A stretch of 64,000 nt of DNA from Hominiventricola aquisgranensis (GCF_040096225.1 NZ_JBBMFC010000002.1:130738-194737); one strand, 5' to 3'; positions 39,766-49,226 are shown, counted from the first letter of the stretch. The notes: generated by a model from the letters alone, not told the origin. A program made the numbers and translations.

Positions 39766-40946
39766 TGGATATCTCGCTGATCAGCATCAGTCACAAGAAT
39801 GCTCCGCTGGAAGTGCGGGCTCGTTTTGCATTTCCGGTGGAAGCGCAGGAGGAACTGATGCGGCAGGTAATTGCGCGGAATATAGCGGAGGAGTGCGTAT
39901 TTATCAGTACCTGTAACCGTACCGAGATCTATACCTATCATGCCTGTCCAGGCAGCAATTTTATAAAGATGCAGGCATTGCTCTTTGAATTTGCCGGAAT
40001 TCAGGTGGAGGAAGAGATGGGCGACTATGTCCGTATGTATCAGGGAAGCAAAGCCATTAAGCATCTGTTCCATGTGGCAGCAGGACTGGATTCCATGGTG
40101 ATGGGAGAAGACCAGATCCTGGGACAGGTAAAGCGTGCTCATGAGCAGGCGCATCAGATCGGAACCTGCGGGGTATATCTTAACACCCTGTTCCGTTATG
40201 CAGTGACTGCAGCAAAGAAAGTAAAGACAGAGACAGATCTGTCCAGAACAACGGTATCCATGGCTACCATGGCTATCAAAGCAGCTGAGCAGGGCTTGGG
40301 GACACTTCACGGAAAGAAAGTTATGCTGATCGGTGCATCCGGCAAGATCGGCGGTGTCGTACTGAAGAATCTGCAGTGCATTGAAGGAGCGGAAGTCTGT
40401 ATTACGTCCAGGAATATGAGTCAGGCTAAGGAAGATCATCATCATCGGATCACATATCAGGTCATGGAGTATGACAATCGTTATGAACTGATGGATGAGA
40501 TGGATGTGATCATATCAGCTACCGCAAGTCCTCATTATACAGTGACTTATGGAAAGCTTTCCAAAGTTCTGAAGACAGAGAAGCCTCGTGTACTCATTGA
40601 CTTGGCAGTGCCCATCGATATTGAGGCCAAGGTGAAGCAGATCCCTGGAGTAAAGCGTTTTGACGTGGATGATTTCCAGGAGCTGGCAAGAGTTAACAAT
40701 GAAAAGAAACAGCACGAAGTCCAGGCAGCAGACCAGATCTTGGCTGAGATCCAGAAGGATTTTGAACGCTGGATGGTATTCCAGTTATCCTTGCCGAAGA
40801 TCGAGCAGTTGAAGAAACGGATGCTGGAAGAGGCAGAGAAAAAAGGATTTGAGAGAGCCATCGACAAGATGCTTTATAAACTGAGAGATCATTCAGAGCC
40901 ATCAGAGCTCTACGCATTTTTCAGTCATATGGAGGAGAACGACTAA
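39765..40946 (+). CDS. hemA: Glutamyl-tRNA reductase
   Basis: A 393-aa NADPH-dependent enzyme that starts the C5 route to 5-aminolevulinate. The N-terminal catalytic block has ISTCNRTEIYTY with the nucleophilic Cys, the GMGEDQILGQVKRAHEQA loop is conserved (VMGEDQILGQ), and the nucleotide-binding domain starts near VMLIGASGKIGG. The C-terminal helical dimerisation domain is shorter than in E. coli. Starts and stops overlap by 1 bp with cbiF and cbiH. Placing this flux-controlling step inside a corrin operon suggests it feeds cobamide synthesis. Confidence 0.94.
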   Translation: MDISLISISHKNAPLEVRARFAFPVEAQEELMRQVIARNIAEECVFISTCNRTEIYTYHACPGSNFIKMQALLFEFAGIQVEEEMGDYVRMYQGSKAIKHLFHVAAGLDSMVMGEDQILGQVKRAHEQAHQIGTCGVYLNTLFRYAVTAAKKVKTETDLSRTTVSMATMAIKAAEQGLGTLHGKKVMLIGASGKIGGVVLKNLQCIEGAEVCITSRNMSQAKEDHHHRITYQVMEYDNRYELMDEMDVIISATASPHYTVTYGKLSKVLKTEKPRVLIDLAVPIDIEAKVKQIPGVKRFDVDDFQELARVNNEKKQHEVQAADQILAEIQKDFERWMVFQLSLPKIEQLKKRMLEEAEKKGFERAIDKMLYKLRDHSEPSELYAFFSHMEEND

Positions 40947-41677
40947 TGGGTAAATTATATGTAGTGGGCTTTGGCCCGGGCGGATATGAGCATATGACCG
41001 CAAAATGTATTGACGTGATCAAAAATGCAGATGTAGTGACCGGTTATACCACCTATGTTAATATTTTAAAAGAGTATTTTCCGGATAAGAATTATATTGC
41101 CACTCCGATGATGCAGGAAGTCAAACGCTGTGAGATGGCAGTGGAAGAGGCGATGAAGGATCAGACAGTTGCCATGGTATCCAGTGGTGACAGTGGTATC
41201 TATGGGATGGCAGGTATCATTTATCAGGTGGCAGAGGAAAAAGGTGCACAGATCGAGATCGAGACTGTTCCGGGTGTGACAGCAGCCAGTGCAGCAGCAT
41301 CTGTGCTGGGTGCACCGCTGATGCATGATTTTGCAGTGATCAGCTTAAGTGATCTGATGACTCCGCTGGATCTGATCATGAAACGTGTGGATTGTGCAGG
41401 GCAGGGAGACCTGATCGTATGTCTTTACAATCCGAAGAGTAAGAAACGTGTAGATTACGTGGAAAAAGCAGCTGATATTCTGATGAAATACAGAAAGGCA
41501 GAGACTCCGGTGGGCATTGTCCGCAATGCAGGAAGAAAAGATGAGAGTCACTGTATTACCACACTGGGGGCATTGAAGGATGCTGATATCGATATGTTCA
41601 GCGTTGTGATCATTGGTAATTCCCAGACTTATGAGAAAAACGGAAGAATGATCACACCGAGAGGCTATCGGTTATAA
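40946..41677 (+). CDS. cbiH: Precorrin-3B C17-methyltransferase
   Basis: A 243-aa tetrapyrrole methylase. YVVGFGPGGYEHMTAKC (SAM loop), VVTGYTTYVN, VSSGDSGIYGMAGIIYQ and the VPGVTAASAAASVLGAPLMH block are diagnostic for CbiH/CobJ. It catalyses C17 methylation with ring contraction. The partner CbiG that often lies next to it is absent here. It starts inside the hemA stop and is followed after 14 bp by the hemC fusion gene. Confidence 0.94.
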   Translation: MGKLYVVGFGPGGYEHMTAKCIDVIKNADVVTGYTTYVNILKEYFPDKNYIATPMMQEVKRCEMAVEEAMKDQTVAMVSSGDSGIYGMAGIIYQVAEEKGAQIEIETVPGVTAASAAASVLGAPLMHDFAVISLSDLMTPLDLIMKRVDCAGQGDLIVCLYNPKSKKRVDYVEKAADILMKYRKAETPVGIVRNAGRKDESHCITTLGALKDADIDMFSVVIIGNSQTYEKNGRMITPRGYRL

Positions 41678-41691
41678 AGGAGAAGTATCAG

Positions 41692-44091
41692 ATGCAGAAA
41701 ACGATCAGGATCGGCACCAGAAAGAGTAAACTGGCTCTGGTGCAGACCCATATGGTAGAAAAAATGATATTGGAGGCATTTCCGGATCTGAAGATTGAGG
41801 TCTGTGAAATGTCTACGAAAGGGGACGAGCTTTTAGACCGCTCGCTCCTTTCTTTTGGAGGAAAGGGAGTATTCACCCAGGAACTGGAAGCAGCTCTACT
41901 GCAGGGACAGATCGATCTGGCTGTACACAGTGCCAAAGATATGCCAATGGAATTCCCGGAGGGTCTTGGTATTGGTGCAGTCCTGAGACGTGGTCCGGTG
42001 GAAGATGTGATCGTGACTAAAGACGGTACTTTATTAAAAGATTTGAAACCGGGCAGTGTGGTAGGTACCGGAAGTCTTAGAAGAGAGCTGCAGATCAAAA
42101 AGATCAATCCGTTGATTCGGGTAAAACTGATCCGCGGAAATGTGCAGACAAGACTCCGGAAGCTGGAAGAAGGACAGTACGATGCCATTGTGCTGGCGGC
42201 AGCAGGCCTTGACCGGTTGGAATTGTCTGATGAAAATCAGTGGAAATTTGAGCATTTATCTTCAGAAGTCTGTCTTCCGGCGGCTGGTCAGGCGATTCTG
42301 GCAGTGGAGAGCCGCAATGGAGATTTAAGAAAGGTTCTTAACGCAATCCATGACAAACGTGCCTGGGTAGAACTGTGTGCAGAGAGAGCCTTCTTAAAAG
42401 CCATCGGCGGAAGCTGTAATGCACCTGCAGCAGGACTTGCACATCTGGATGAAAATGGAGTGCTTCAGATGGATGCCCTGTTTGCACCGGATCAGAAGCA
42501 TTACCGGAGAGTCAGCGGAACTCTTGAGACTGGATTTGACGGCAACAAAGGCGTCTGTCTTGGTGAAGAACTGGCAGAGAAGCTTATGCAGGGAAAGGTC
42601 TGGCTGGTAGGCGCAGGCCCTGGGAATATGGATCTGGTCACACAGAAATGTCTAAGATGCATCCGTCAGGCGGATGTGATCATCTACGACAGCCTGGCAA
42701 CAGATTCTCTTCTCAATGAAGCACGCATGGACGCAGAACTGATTTACGCTGGAAAACGGGCGGATCATCATCATCTGCGTCAGTGGGAGACCAATGCGCT
42801 GCTCATCGAGAAGGCGAAGGAAGGAAAAAATGTGGTCCGTCTGAAAGGCGGCGATCCGTTTATCTTCGGAAGAGGTGGCGAAGAAGCACAGGAGTTACGG
42901 GCTGCAGGCATCGAATATGAGATCGTGTGTGGGGTATCTTCCTGCTATGGAGCACCGGCTTATGCAGGAATCCCGGTGACTCACAGGGATCATGCATCCT
43001 CTTTCCATGTGATCACCGGTCATGAGGGAAACCACAAATCCGGAACTGTTCTGGATTATGCAACGCTGGCAAAGGAAGAAGGAACCCTGGTATTTCTGAT
43101 GGGACTGAAAAACCTGCCATCCATTGCATCCAATCTGATTGCCAATGGCAAGGATCCGAAGACACCAGCTGCAGTGATTCAGGAAGGAACGACCGCCAGA
43201 CAGAGGGTGGTGACAGGAACACTGGAACGGATCGCCGAGATTGCAGAGGAAGAGCAGATCAAGACTCCGGCAATCACGGTAGTCGGTGATGTGGTAACTC
43301 TGCAAAAAGAAATTAAATGGGTCGACAGCAAGCCTCTTTACGGAACCCGTGTGCTGGTGACAGCCACAGAGCAGATGAGCAGACATCTGTGTGAAGTGTT
43401 GGAAGAGGAAGGCGCAGAGGCTGTCGCATTCAGTCTTATTGAGACAGAACCGTTACATACAGAAGCTATTGAAAAGATGGCAGAAGAGGTGGAATCCTAC
43501 AGTTGGATCGTACTGACCAGCAACAACGGTGTTCGTATTTTCTTTGATGCGCTGAGAAAGCAGGGAAAGGATGTGCGAAGCCTTGCTGACTTGAAGTTTG
43601 CAGTGATCGGTGCAGCCACAAAAGAAGAACTGGAGAAACATGGAATATTTGCAGACTTTGTTCCTTCCAGATACAGCAGCCGTGAACTGGCGGCAGAGTG
43701 GATCCCGACTCTTCGGGCAGACGAGAAAGTGCTTCTGGCAAGAGCGGAAGAAGCATCCGAAGAATTGTCTGATGCATTGAAAGAGGCAGGCATCGATTAT
43801 GAAGATGTGGCGTTGTATCATACAGCGGTGGATCAACGAAAGAGCGAAGAGCTGAATCGAATCCTGCCACAGGTAGATTATGTAACTTTGTGCAGTGCAT
43901 CTGCAGTACGTGCTTATGTGTCCATGCTGGATGAAGTAGGAAGGCAGTCAGATCCAAGAATCATCTGTATCGGACCGGTCACAGAGCGGGCAGCAAAGGC
44001 AGCTGGACTTACAGTACATCAGTCTGCAGTTGTCTATACAGCAGAAGGCATCAAAGATGTGCTTCTCTATGATAAAAGAGTGGTAAAATAA
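41692..44091 (+). CDS. HemC-CobA-HemD trifunctional fusion
   Basis: A 799-aa fusion of three consecutive tetrapyrrole enzymes. Residues 1-300 are hydroxymethylbilane synthase (IGTRKSKLALVQT, VHSAKDMP, GTGSLRRELQ, IRGNVQTRL, and GGSCNAPAAG with the cofactor Cys). Residues 302-545 are uroporphyrinogen-III C-methyltransferase (VWLVGAGPGNMDLVTQK, RLKGGDPFIFGRGGEEA, GVSSCYGAPAYAGIPVTHRD). Residues 550-799 are uroporphyrinogen-III synthase (GTRVLVTATEQMSRHL, IVLTSNNGVRIFFDAL). It would convert porphobilinogen to precorrin-2 in one polypeptide. CobA-HemD fusions are common in Clostridia; the additional HemC part is the unusual point. No hemB is in the window. Confidence 0.93.
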   Translation: MQKTIRIGTRKSKLALVQTHMVEKMILEAFPDLKIEVCEMSTKGDELLDRSLLSFGGKGVFTQELEAALLQGQIDLAVHSAKDMPMEFPEGLGIGAVLRRGPVEDVIVTKDGTLLKDLKPGSVVGTGSLRRELQIKKINPLIRVKLIRGNVQTRLRKLEEGQYDAIVLAAAGLDRLELSDENQWKFEHLSSEVCLPAAGQAILAVESRNGDLRKVLNAIHDKRAWVELCAERAFLKAIGGSCNAPAAGLAHLDENGVLQMDALFAPDQKHYRRVSGTLETGFDGNKGVCLGEELAEKLMQGKVWLVGAGPGNMDLVTQKCLRCIRQADVIIYDSLATDSLLNEARMDAELIYAGKRADHHHLRQWETNALLIEKAKEGKNVVRLKGGDPFIFGRGGEEAQELRAAGIEYEIVCGVSSCYGAPAYAGIPVTHRDHASSFHVITGHEGNHKSGTVLDYATLAKEEGTLVFLMGLKNLPSIASNLIANGKDPKTPAAVIQEGTTARQRVVTGTLERIAEIAEEEQIKTPAITVVGDVVTLQKEIKWVDSKPLYGTRVLVTATEQMSRHLCEVLEEEGAEAVAFSLIETEPLHTEAIEKMAEEVESYSWIVLTSNNGVRIFFDALRKQGKDVRSLADLKFAVIGAATKEELEKHGIFADFVPSRYSSRELAAEWIPTLRADEKVLLARAEEASEELSDALKEAGIDYEDVALYHTAVDQRKSEELNRILPQVDYVTLCSASAVRAYVSMLDEVGRQSDPRIICIGPVTERAAKAAGLTVHQSAVVYTAEGIKDVLLYDKRVVK

Positions 44092-44142
44092 AGCGTTCCT
44101 CGGGAATGCATATAAAAATACAGGAGCAGAAAGGAGCCGGGC

Positions 44143-45213
44143 ATGGCAATACACGGCGGAGATATCTACGGAACAGACATTCAGAAGACAGTGGAAGAGG
44201 GAAAAGAGATTCTTGATTTTTCTGCTAATATCAATCCGTTGGGAATGCCGGAGTCGGTACGACAGGCAGTCATGACGAGTCTGTCGGCGGCAGAACACTA
44301 CCCGGACCCGGAATGCAGGAAGTTAAAGCAAGCGCTGGCCAGACGGCACGGAATAAAGAGAGAAAGCCTGATCTGCGGCAATGGCGGGGCAGAACTGATC
44401 TATCGGCTGGTCTATGCGCTGCGACCGAAGAAAGCACTTCTGACAGCCCCTACCTTTGCAGAATATGAGGAAGCACTTCGACAGACAGATACGGAATGCA
44501 TTTTTTATGAGATGCAGCCGGATCTTCAGATCCGGGAAGATATTCTGGATGAGATGGACAGCTCACTGGATGTGATGTTTGTCTGCAATCCCAATAACCC
44601 CACAGGAATACTTACCCCCAGATCATTGTTGGACCAGATCCTGAAAAAAGCAGAAGTCTGCGGTATTCTCCTGGTGTTGGATGAGTGCTTCCTAGATTTT
44701 ACGGATCAGGAGTCCCAGTCTTTGATTCCACAGGCGGTAAAGAGCCAGCATCTCTTTATCTTAAAATCTTTTACCAAAATGTATGCCATTCCGGGTATCC
44801 GTCTTGGATATGGAATCAGCGGAAATAAAGAACTTATAGAGAAGATGGAGAAAAGTGGTCCCTGCTGGAATGTAAGTGTTCTTGCATCAGAAGCAGGAAT
44901 CGCAGCTTTGCAGGAAGTGGAGTATTGTGAGCAGGCTCGCCGTCTGATCTGCAGAGAACGTGAAAAATTGAAGGAAGGACTTAAAATCTTTGGTTTTCAG
45001 GTCTGGAATGGACAGGCTGATTACTTATTTTTCCAGACTCCCGGTATCACTGATCTTTATGAACGGTTGCTGCCGTACGGAATCCTGATCCGTCGATGCA
45101 GTAATTACAGGGGACTTGATAAGACACATTACCGTATTGCTGTGAAATCTCCGGAAGCCAATGAAAAACTGCTGGAAGTCCTGCGGAAAGTGTTGACAGA
45201 ATCGTATTCTTGA
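44143..45213 (+). CDS. cobD: Threonine-phosphate decarboxylase (cobalamin aminopropanol arm)
   Basis: A 356-aa PLP enzyme of the class I/II aminotransferase fold. IHGGDIYG at the N-terminus and LDFSANINPLGMPESV are CobD/CobC hallmarks. FVCNPNNPTG and ILKSFTKMYAIPGIRLGYG, with the PLP Lys, follow. It makes (R)-1-amino-2-propanol phosphate for the nucleotide loop of cobamides. AGAAAGGAG precedes the ATG; the gap to the fusion gene holds only a small GCGTTCC/GGAATGC hairpin. Confusion with histidinol-phosphate aminotransferase is possible but the N-terminal motifs favour CobD. Confidence 0.9.
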   Translation: MAIHGGDIYGTDIQKTVEEGKEILDFSANINPLGMPESVRQAVMTSLSAAEHYPDPECRKLKQALARRHGIKRESLICGNGGAELIYRLVYALRPKKALLTAPTFAEYEEALRQTDTECIFYEMQPDLQIREDILDEMDSSLDVMFVCNPNNPTGILTPRSLLDQILKKAEVCGILLVLDECFLDFTDQESQSLIPQAVKSQHLFILKSFTKMYAIPGIRLGYGISGNKELIEKMEKSGPCWNVSVLASEAGIAALQEVEYCEQARRLICREREKLKEGLKIFGFQVWNGQADYLFFQTPGITDLYERLLPYGILIRRCSNYRGLDKTHYRIAVKSPEANEKLLEVLRKVLTESYS

Positions 45214-45241
45214 AAAGGTGACAGAAGTAAGAGGTGCAGAT

Positions 45242-45937
45242 ATGAAGATTCAGATATTACAGATGATAGAGGGAGCCAGAAAGGCGAGAGGTCTGACCGT
45301 TGTGATCGATGTATTCCGTGCATTTTCACTGGAATGCTATCTGATGGCAAAGCATCCATCCAGACTTTGCCCTGTGGGAGCAGAACAGACAGCCCGTGAT
45401 CTGAAGATGCGGTATCCAGAGGCGGTATTGATCGGAGAACGTCATGGAGTGATTCTTCCAGGATTCGAGTATGGCAATTCACCGTCCCAGACTGAAGCGG
45501 CAGAACTGGAAGGAAAAATGCTGATCCACACCACCAGTGCCGGAACACAGGGAATTGTGAATGCATCAGGAGCGACAGAGATCCTGACGGGAAGTCTGGT
45601 GAATGCGGCAGCCATCGCTCGCTATATTAAAGCATCTGATGCAGAAGAAGTGTCACTGGTTGCCATGGGCTGGGAAGGTAAAGAGGAGGCACCGGAAGAT
45701 GTACTGTGTGCCAGATATATCAAAAGTCTTCTGGAAGGAACCTCTATGGATATGGAAAAGGAACTGAGCATGCTTAGGGTAACGCCGTCAGGGGCGAAAT
45801 TCTTTAAGTCTGAAACGCAGGATGTATTTCCAGAAAGGGACTACTGGATGTGTACCGATGTGGATCGGTTTGATTTTGTACTGAAAGTCAGCCAGCTTGA
45901 AAAAGATATCTTTGAAGTAAAGAGGATCGATATATAG
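45242..45937 (+). CDS. 2-phosphosulfolactate phosphatase family protein (ComB-like)
   Basis: A 231-aa protein. VVIDVFRAFSLECYLMA and GERHGVILPGFEYGNSPSQT match the ComB family box (GE-R-G-x-x-x-PGF-x-x-GNSP), and TTSAGTQGIVNA follows. ComB dephosphorylates phosphosulfolactate in coenzyme M synthesis; bacterial homologues often have no assigned substrate. ATG 45242 has AGAGGTG upstream and is preferred over a start at 45218. It lies 28 bp after cobD and before a strong terminator, so it is the last gene of the corrin operon, which makes a cobamide-linked phosphatase role imaginable. Confidence 0.85.
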   Translation: MKIQILQMIEGARKARGLTVVIDVFRAFSLECYLMAKHPSRLCPVGAEQTARDLKMRYPEAVLIGERHGVILPGFEYGNSPSQTEAAELEGKMLIHTTSAGTQGIVNASGATEILTGSLVNAAAIARYIKASDAEEVSLVAMGWEGKEEAPEDVLCARYIKSLLEGTSMDMEKELSMLRVTPSGAKFFKSETQDVFPERDYWMCTDVDRFDFVLKVSQLEKDIFEVKRIDI

Positions 45938-45947
45938 GAATATGTGA

Positions 45948-45997
45948 AAATGCAGGTATTCTTCAGAATTTCTTTAGAAATACCTGCATTTGTTTTT
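45948..45997 (+). terminator. Terminator of the tetrapyrrole/cobamide operon
   Basis: AAATGCAGGTATT (45948-45960) pairs perfectly with AATACCTGCATTT (45979-45991), followed by GTTTTT. Confidence 0.9.
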
Positions 45998-46048
45998 AAG
46001 AAACCATCTGTATCATAAGCAGTGCAAAAGGGCAGGAGAGTGTGAAAA

Positions 46049-46765
46049 ATGGAGAAATATCATGTGTTAGTCGTAGAGGATGACAAGGAAATACGAGACG
46101 GAATTGAGATCTATCTGAAGAGTCAGGGATATGAAGTGTTCAAGGCAGCAGACGGAATCGAAGGACTGGAGATCATATACAGGGAGGAAATCCATCTGGC
46201 AATCGTGGATGTGATGATGCCGAGAAAAGATGGGATCCAGATGGTCATGGAGATGCGGAAGGATTATGATTTTCCGGTGATCATGCTGTCGGCCAAATCA
46301 GAAGAAGTTGATAAAATCCTGGGGCTGAATATGGGTGCGGATGATTATGTGACAAAACCATTTACCCCGCTGGAGCTGTTGGCCAGAGTCAATTCTCAGC
46401 TCCGACGGTACAGCAGATATCTGGAAAAGCTGGCTCAGGGTGGCAAGGACAGTGAAGAAGAACAGCATATCTACCGGATCGGTGGACTGGAACTCAATGA
46501 AGAGAAAGTAGAACTTCGGGTGGATGGTGTGCCGGTGAAAGTTACTCCTATGGAATACCGGATTCTGCTGCTTTTGATGAAACATCCGGGCAGAGTATTT
46601 TCCGCAGATGAGATCTACGAACGGGTCTGGAATGAAAAAGCAGTAAATTCGGATACGATCATGGTTCATGTCCGCAATATCCGTGAAAAGATCGAGATCA
46701 ATCCGAAAAATCCAAAATATTTAAAGGTGGTGTGGGGTGTTGGCTATAAAATGGAAAAACAATAG
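46049..46765 (+). CDS. OmpR/PhoB-family response regulator
   Basis: A 238-aa two-component regulator. The receiver domain (1-120) has acidic pocket VVEDDKE, phospho-acceptor Asp in LAIVDVMMP (about residue 53), Ser/Thr in MLSAKSEEVDK and Lys in DYVTKPFTPLEL. The C-terminal winged helix has PMEYRILLLLMKHPGRVFS and VWNEKAVNSDTIMVHVRNIR. It resembles VanR-type regulators. It overlaps the histidine kinase by 29 bp, its evident partner. Targets unknown. Confidence 0.95.
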   Translation: MEKYHVLVVEDDKEIRDGIEIYLKSQGYEVFKAADGIEGLEIIYREEIHLAIVDVMMPRKDGIQMVMEMRKDYDFPVIMLSAKSEEVDKILGLNMGADDYVTKPFTPLELLARVNSQLRRYSRYLEKLAQGGKDSEEEQHIYRIGGLELNEEKVELRVDGVPVKVTPMEYRILLLLMKHPGRVFSADEIYERVWNEKAVNSDTIMVHVRNIREKIEINPKNPKYLKVVWGVGYKMEKQ

Positions 46766-49103
46766 TGTCAAAGGAATCCTTCTGGTGCTGGTCTGTGCCA
46801 TGCTGGCAAGTACAGCCATGTGCAATGCGTATCCTATGTTTCGGGAAAAGGCACAGGCGAATATCACAGAGATGAAGCAAAAGCAACAGGAAGATACGAC
46901 GACATATCTTCTGGATATGGATGAGGATCTGGAACGGTATTTATTATCTTCTATCTATTATCTGAACTATGAGATCACGCCGGGCATGGACGCCTATGCG
47001 TATTTTACCCAGAATTATGATGTGGAGAAATTAAGCGAAGCAGATCAGGAACAGTTGTCTAAAGCAGCCGCAAAACTTATGAAAGCCATGAGAAATCAGT
47101 ATGTGACAGAGCACAACATGGATGATTACAATGGCTTTGCCGATGGAGTGGAGAAAAGCTTTGGACAGGATCCTACCGGTGAACTGCAGTCTGCCATCTA
47201 TAATCCCAATCTGACGGCGAATACTTATGCGGCAGGGATCGTGATCTCCTATGACAGCCGGGGAATCCCTTCTGTCCGGAATGCCTGGGGAATTGTCGAG
47301 GATTATGAGGAACTGATCAGTGACCTGACTCATGCATCTGTCGGAAAGCTTATGGATGACAACGGCATGGATGAGGACGGCTCTTACGACTCTGAAGAGG
47401 AAGATGTGGCTTATACCGAGATCACTGTAGAAGATGTGACGGAGACTTATGAAGATGCGATTGATTCATCGATATCTGATTATCAGGTAACTCAGGAGAG
47501 CAATGCCCTGCTCCGGCAGCTTCCGCTTCCTATGATCCAGAATACCACATTTGCGTTCGGAATCATGAACCAGAACGGATACAGCGATCAGGACTGGCGT
47601 GATTACTGGATTGACAGAGATGCCTATCTGAGAAGCGGCATCGTGACAGGTGGGATCCTGATCACAGTATTTATGGTGATTCTGGCACTGATCCTTCAGA
47701 ACCTGTCGTCTCTGGAACTTCGAAAAACCCATGTGTTCTGTCTGCCTACAGAAGTGACCGCGATTCTCTGGGGCGGAGGTATGGTCATGACAGCTGTGGT
47801 GTTTGATACACTGGCGATCGAAACGTTACATAATGGCGCCGATGGACTGGCTGGTGTACTGGCAGATAGTTTTGGCCTGGGAACTGCGTCAAATGGTGCG
47901 GCTGTGTTCCTGGTCTGGCTGGCCTGGACTGCTTACGCACTGGGCTGGTACTGGATGATGGCAGTGGCGATGCCTTATCTTGCACATCCGATCCGTACCC
48001 TGAAGGAACGGTGGCTGCTGATCCGTTGTTTTAGGAAAGTCAAAACATGGTGCATAAAGCTTTGGCATTGGGCTACAGAGATTCAGCTTGGGAAAGATCT
48101 GACGAAAACAATTTTAAAACTGGTGGCAGTCAATGGGCTGATCGTCACATTGCTGTGCTGTATCTGGTTTGGCGGGATCGTAGGGGCAGTGCTGTATTCC
48201 ATCCTGTTATTTATCCTGATCAAAAATAAATGCGGCAAGATTCAGGAGGAATATTACAGACTGTTGGATGCGACCAGGCAGATTGCAGCCGGAGATCTGA
48301 ACACTTCTATGAAGGAAGAAATGGGATTATTTAATCCCGTCCGGGATGAACTGGCATCCATTCAGGATTGCTTCCAGAAAGCGGTACAGGAGGAAGTCAG
48401 AAGCCGGAATATGAAGACGGAACTGATCACCAATGTGTCCCATGACCTGAAGACACCGCTGACAGCGATCATTACCTATGTGGACCTTTTGAAAAAAGAG
48501 GATCTGACCGATGAGGAGCGCCGGGAGTATGTGGATACATTGGAGAAAAAATCCAATCGTCTGAAGGTGTTGATCGAGGATCTGTTTGAAGTGAGCAAGG
48601 CGACAACTGACAATCTGGTCATGAACTATGCAGAGGTGGATCTTGTCAATCTGATCAAGGAAGTACGCCTGGAGAATGAGGATAAGATAACCTCCAGTTC
48701 ACTGGATTTTCGTTGGAATCTGCCGGAAGAGAAGTGTATCCTCCGACTGGATCCACAGAGGACATTCCGTGTGTTCGATAATCTGGTGCAGAATATTCTG
48801 AAATATTCCATGCCAAATTCCCGAGTGTATATTGCGTTGCAGGATCAGACCACGCAGGTGACGGTATCCTTTAAAAATATGTCGGCAGTTGAGATGAATT
48901 TCACACCGGAAGAGATCACCGAGCGATTTGCAAGAGGCGATCTGTCCCGCAATACAGAAGGAAGCGGACTTGGTCTTGCGATTGCCCAGAGTTTTACGGA
49001 ACTGCAGGGCGGTGAGTTTAAAGTGGAGACCGATGCAGATCTGTTCAAAGTAACGATCACATGGAAGAAACAGTCGCAGACAAAAGAAAATACGGAAAAT
49101 TAG
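46737..49103 (+). CDS. Sensor histidine kinase with large extracytoplasmic domain
   Basis: A 788-aa membrane kinase. TM1 spans about residues 11-30. An acidic extracytoplasmic domain (about 35-295) is rich in D/E/Y. At least four further hydrophobic segments lie between 300 and 500. The H-box is NVSHDLKTPLTAIITYVDLL (phospho-His near residue 567), the N-box is VFDNLVQNILKYS, and the G2 box GSGLGLAIAQS. The start is GTG 46737 behind AAAGGTGG, inside the regulator gene. The multi-helix middle is unusual for a VanS-like kinase, which generally has two helices. Signal unknown. Confidence 0.92.
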   Translation: MLAIKWKNNSVKGILLVLVCAMLASTAMCNAYPMFREKAQANITEMKQKQQEDTTTYLLDMDEDLERYLLSSIYYLNYEITPGMDAYAYFTQNYDVEKLSEADQEQLSKAAAKLMKAMRNQYVTEHNMDDYNGFADGVEKSFGQDPTGELQSAIYNPNLTANTYAAGIVISYDSRGIPSVRNAWGIVEDYEELISDLTHASVGKLMDDNGMDEDGSYDSEEEDVAYTEITVEDVTETYEDAIDSSISDYQVTQESNALLRQLPLPMIQNTTFAFGIMNQNGYSDQDWRDYWIDRDAYLRSGIVTGGILITVFMVILALILQNLSSLELRKTHVFCLPTEVTAILWGGGMVMTAVVFDTLAIETLHNGADGLAGVLADSFGLGTASNGAAVFLVWLAWTAYALGWYWMMAVAMPYLAHPIRTLKERWLLIRCFRKVKTWCIKLWHWATEIQLGKDLTKTILKLVAVNGLIVTLLCCIWFGGIVGAVLYSILLFILIKNKCGKIQEEYYRLLDATRQIAAGDLNTSMKEEMGLFNPVRDELASIQDCFQKAVQEEVRSRNMKTELITNVSHDLKTPLTAIITYVDLLKKEDLTDEERREYVDTLEKKSNRLKVLIEDLFEVSKATTDNLVMNYAEVDLVNLIKEVRLENEDKITSSSLDFRWNLPEEKCILRLDPQRTFRVFDNLVQNILKYSMPNSRVYIALQDQTTQVTVSFKNMSAVEMNFTPEEITERFARGDLSRNTEGSGLGLAIAQSFTELQGGEFKVETDADLFKVTITWKKQSQTKENTEN

Positions 49104-49132
49104 GAAACTACAGAAGATATTACTGAAATAAC

Positions 49133-49161
49133 TTGTTAACTCAGATAGAATATGTTACTAT
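49133..49161 (+). promoter_or_regulatory. Promoter of the NCS2 permease gene
   Basis: -35 TTGTTA (49133-49138), 17-bp spacer, -10 TACTAT (49156-49161). Confidence 0.6.
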
Positions 49162-49192
49162 TTGTAACAGTGTTATAAAAGCACAGATGCGG

Positions 49193-49226
49193 GTCGGACA
49201 AAATGATTGCATTTTGTCCGGCCTTG
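49193..49226 (+). terminator. Leader hairpin upstream of the NCS2 permease
   Basis: GGTCGGACAAAATG (49193-49206) pairs with CATTTTGTCCGGCC (49211-49224) around ATTG. The following TTGTATTG is only weakly U-rich. It lies downstream of the promoter at 49133 and 57 bp before the gene, so it may be an attenuator. No guanine riboswitch core was found in the leader. Confidence 0.6.
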
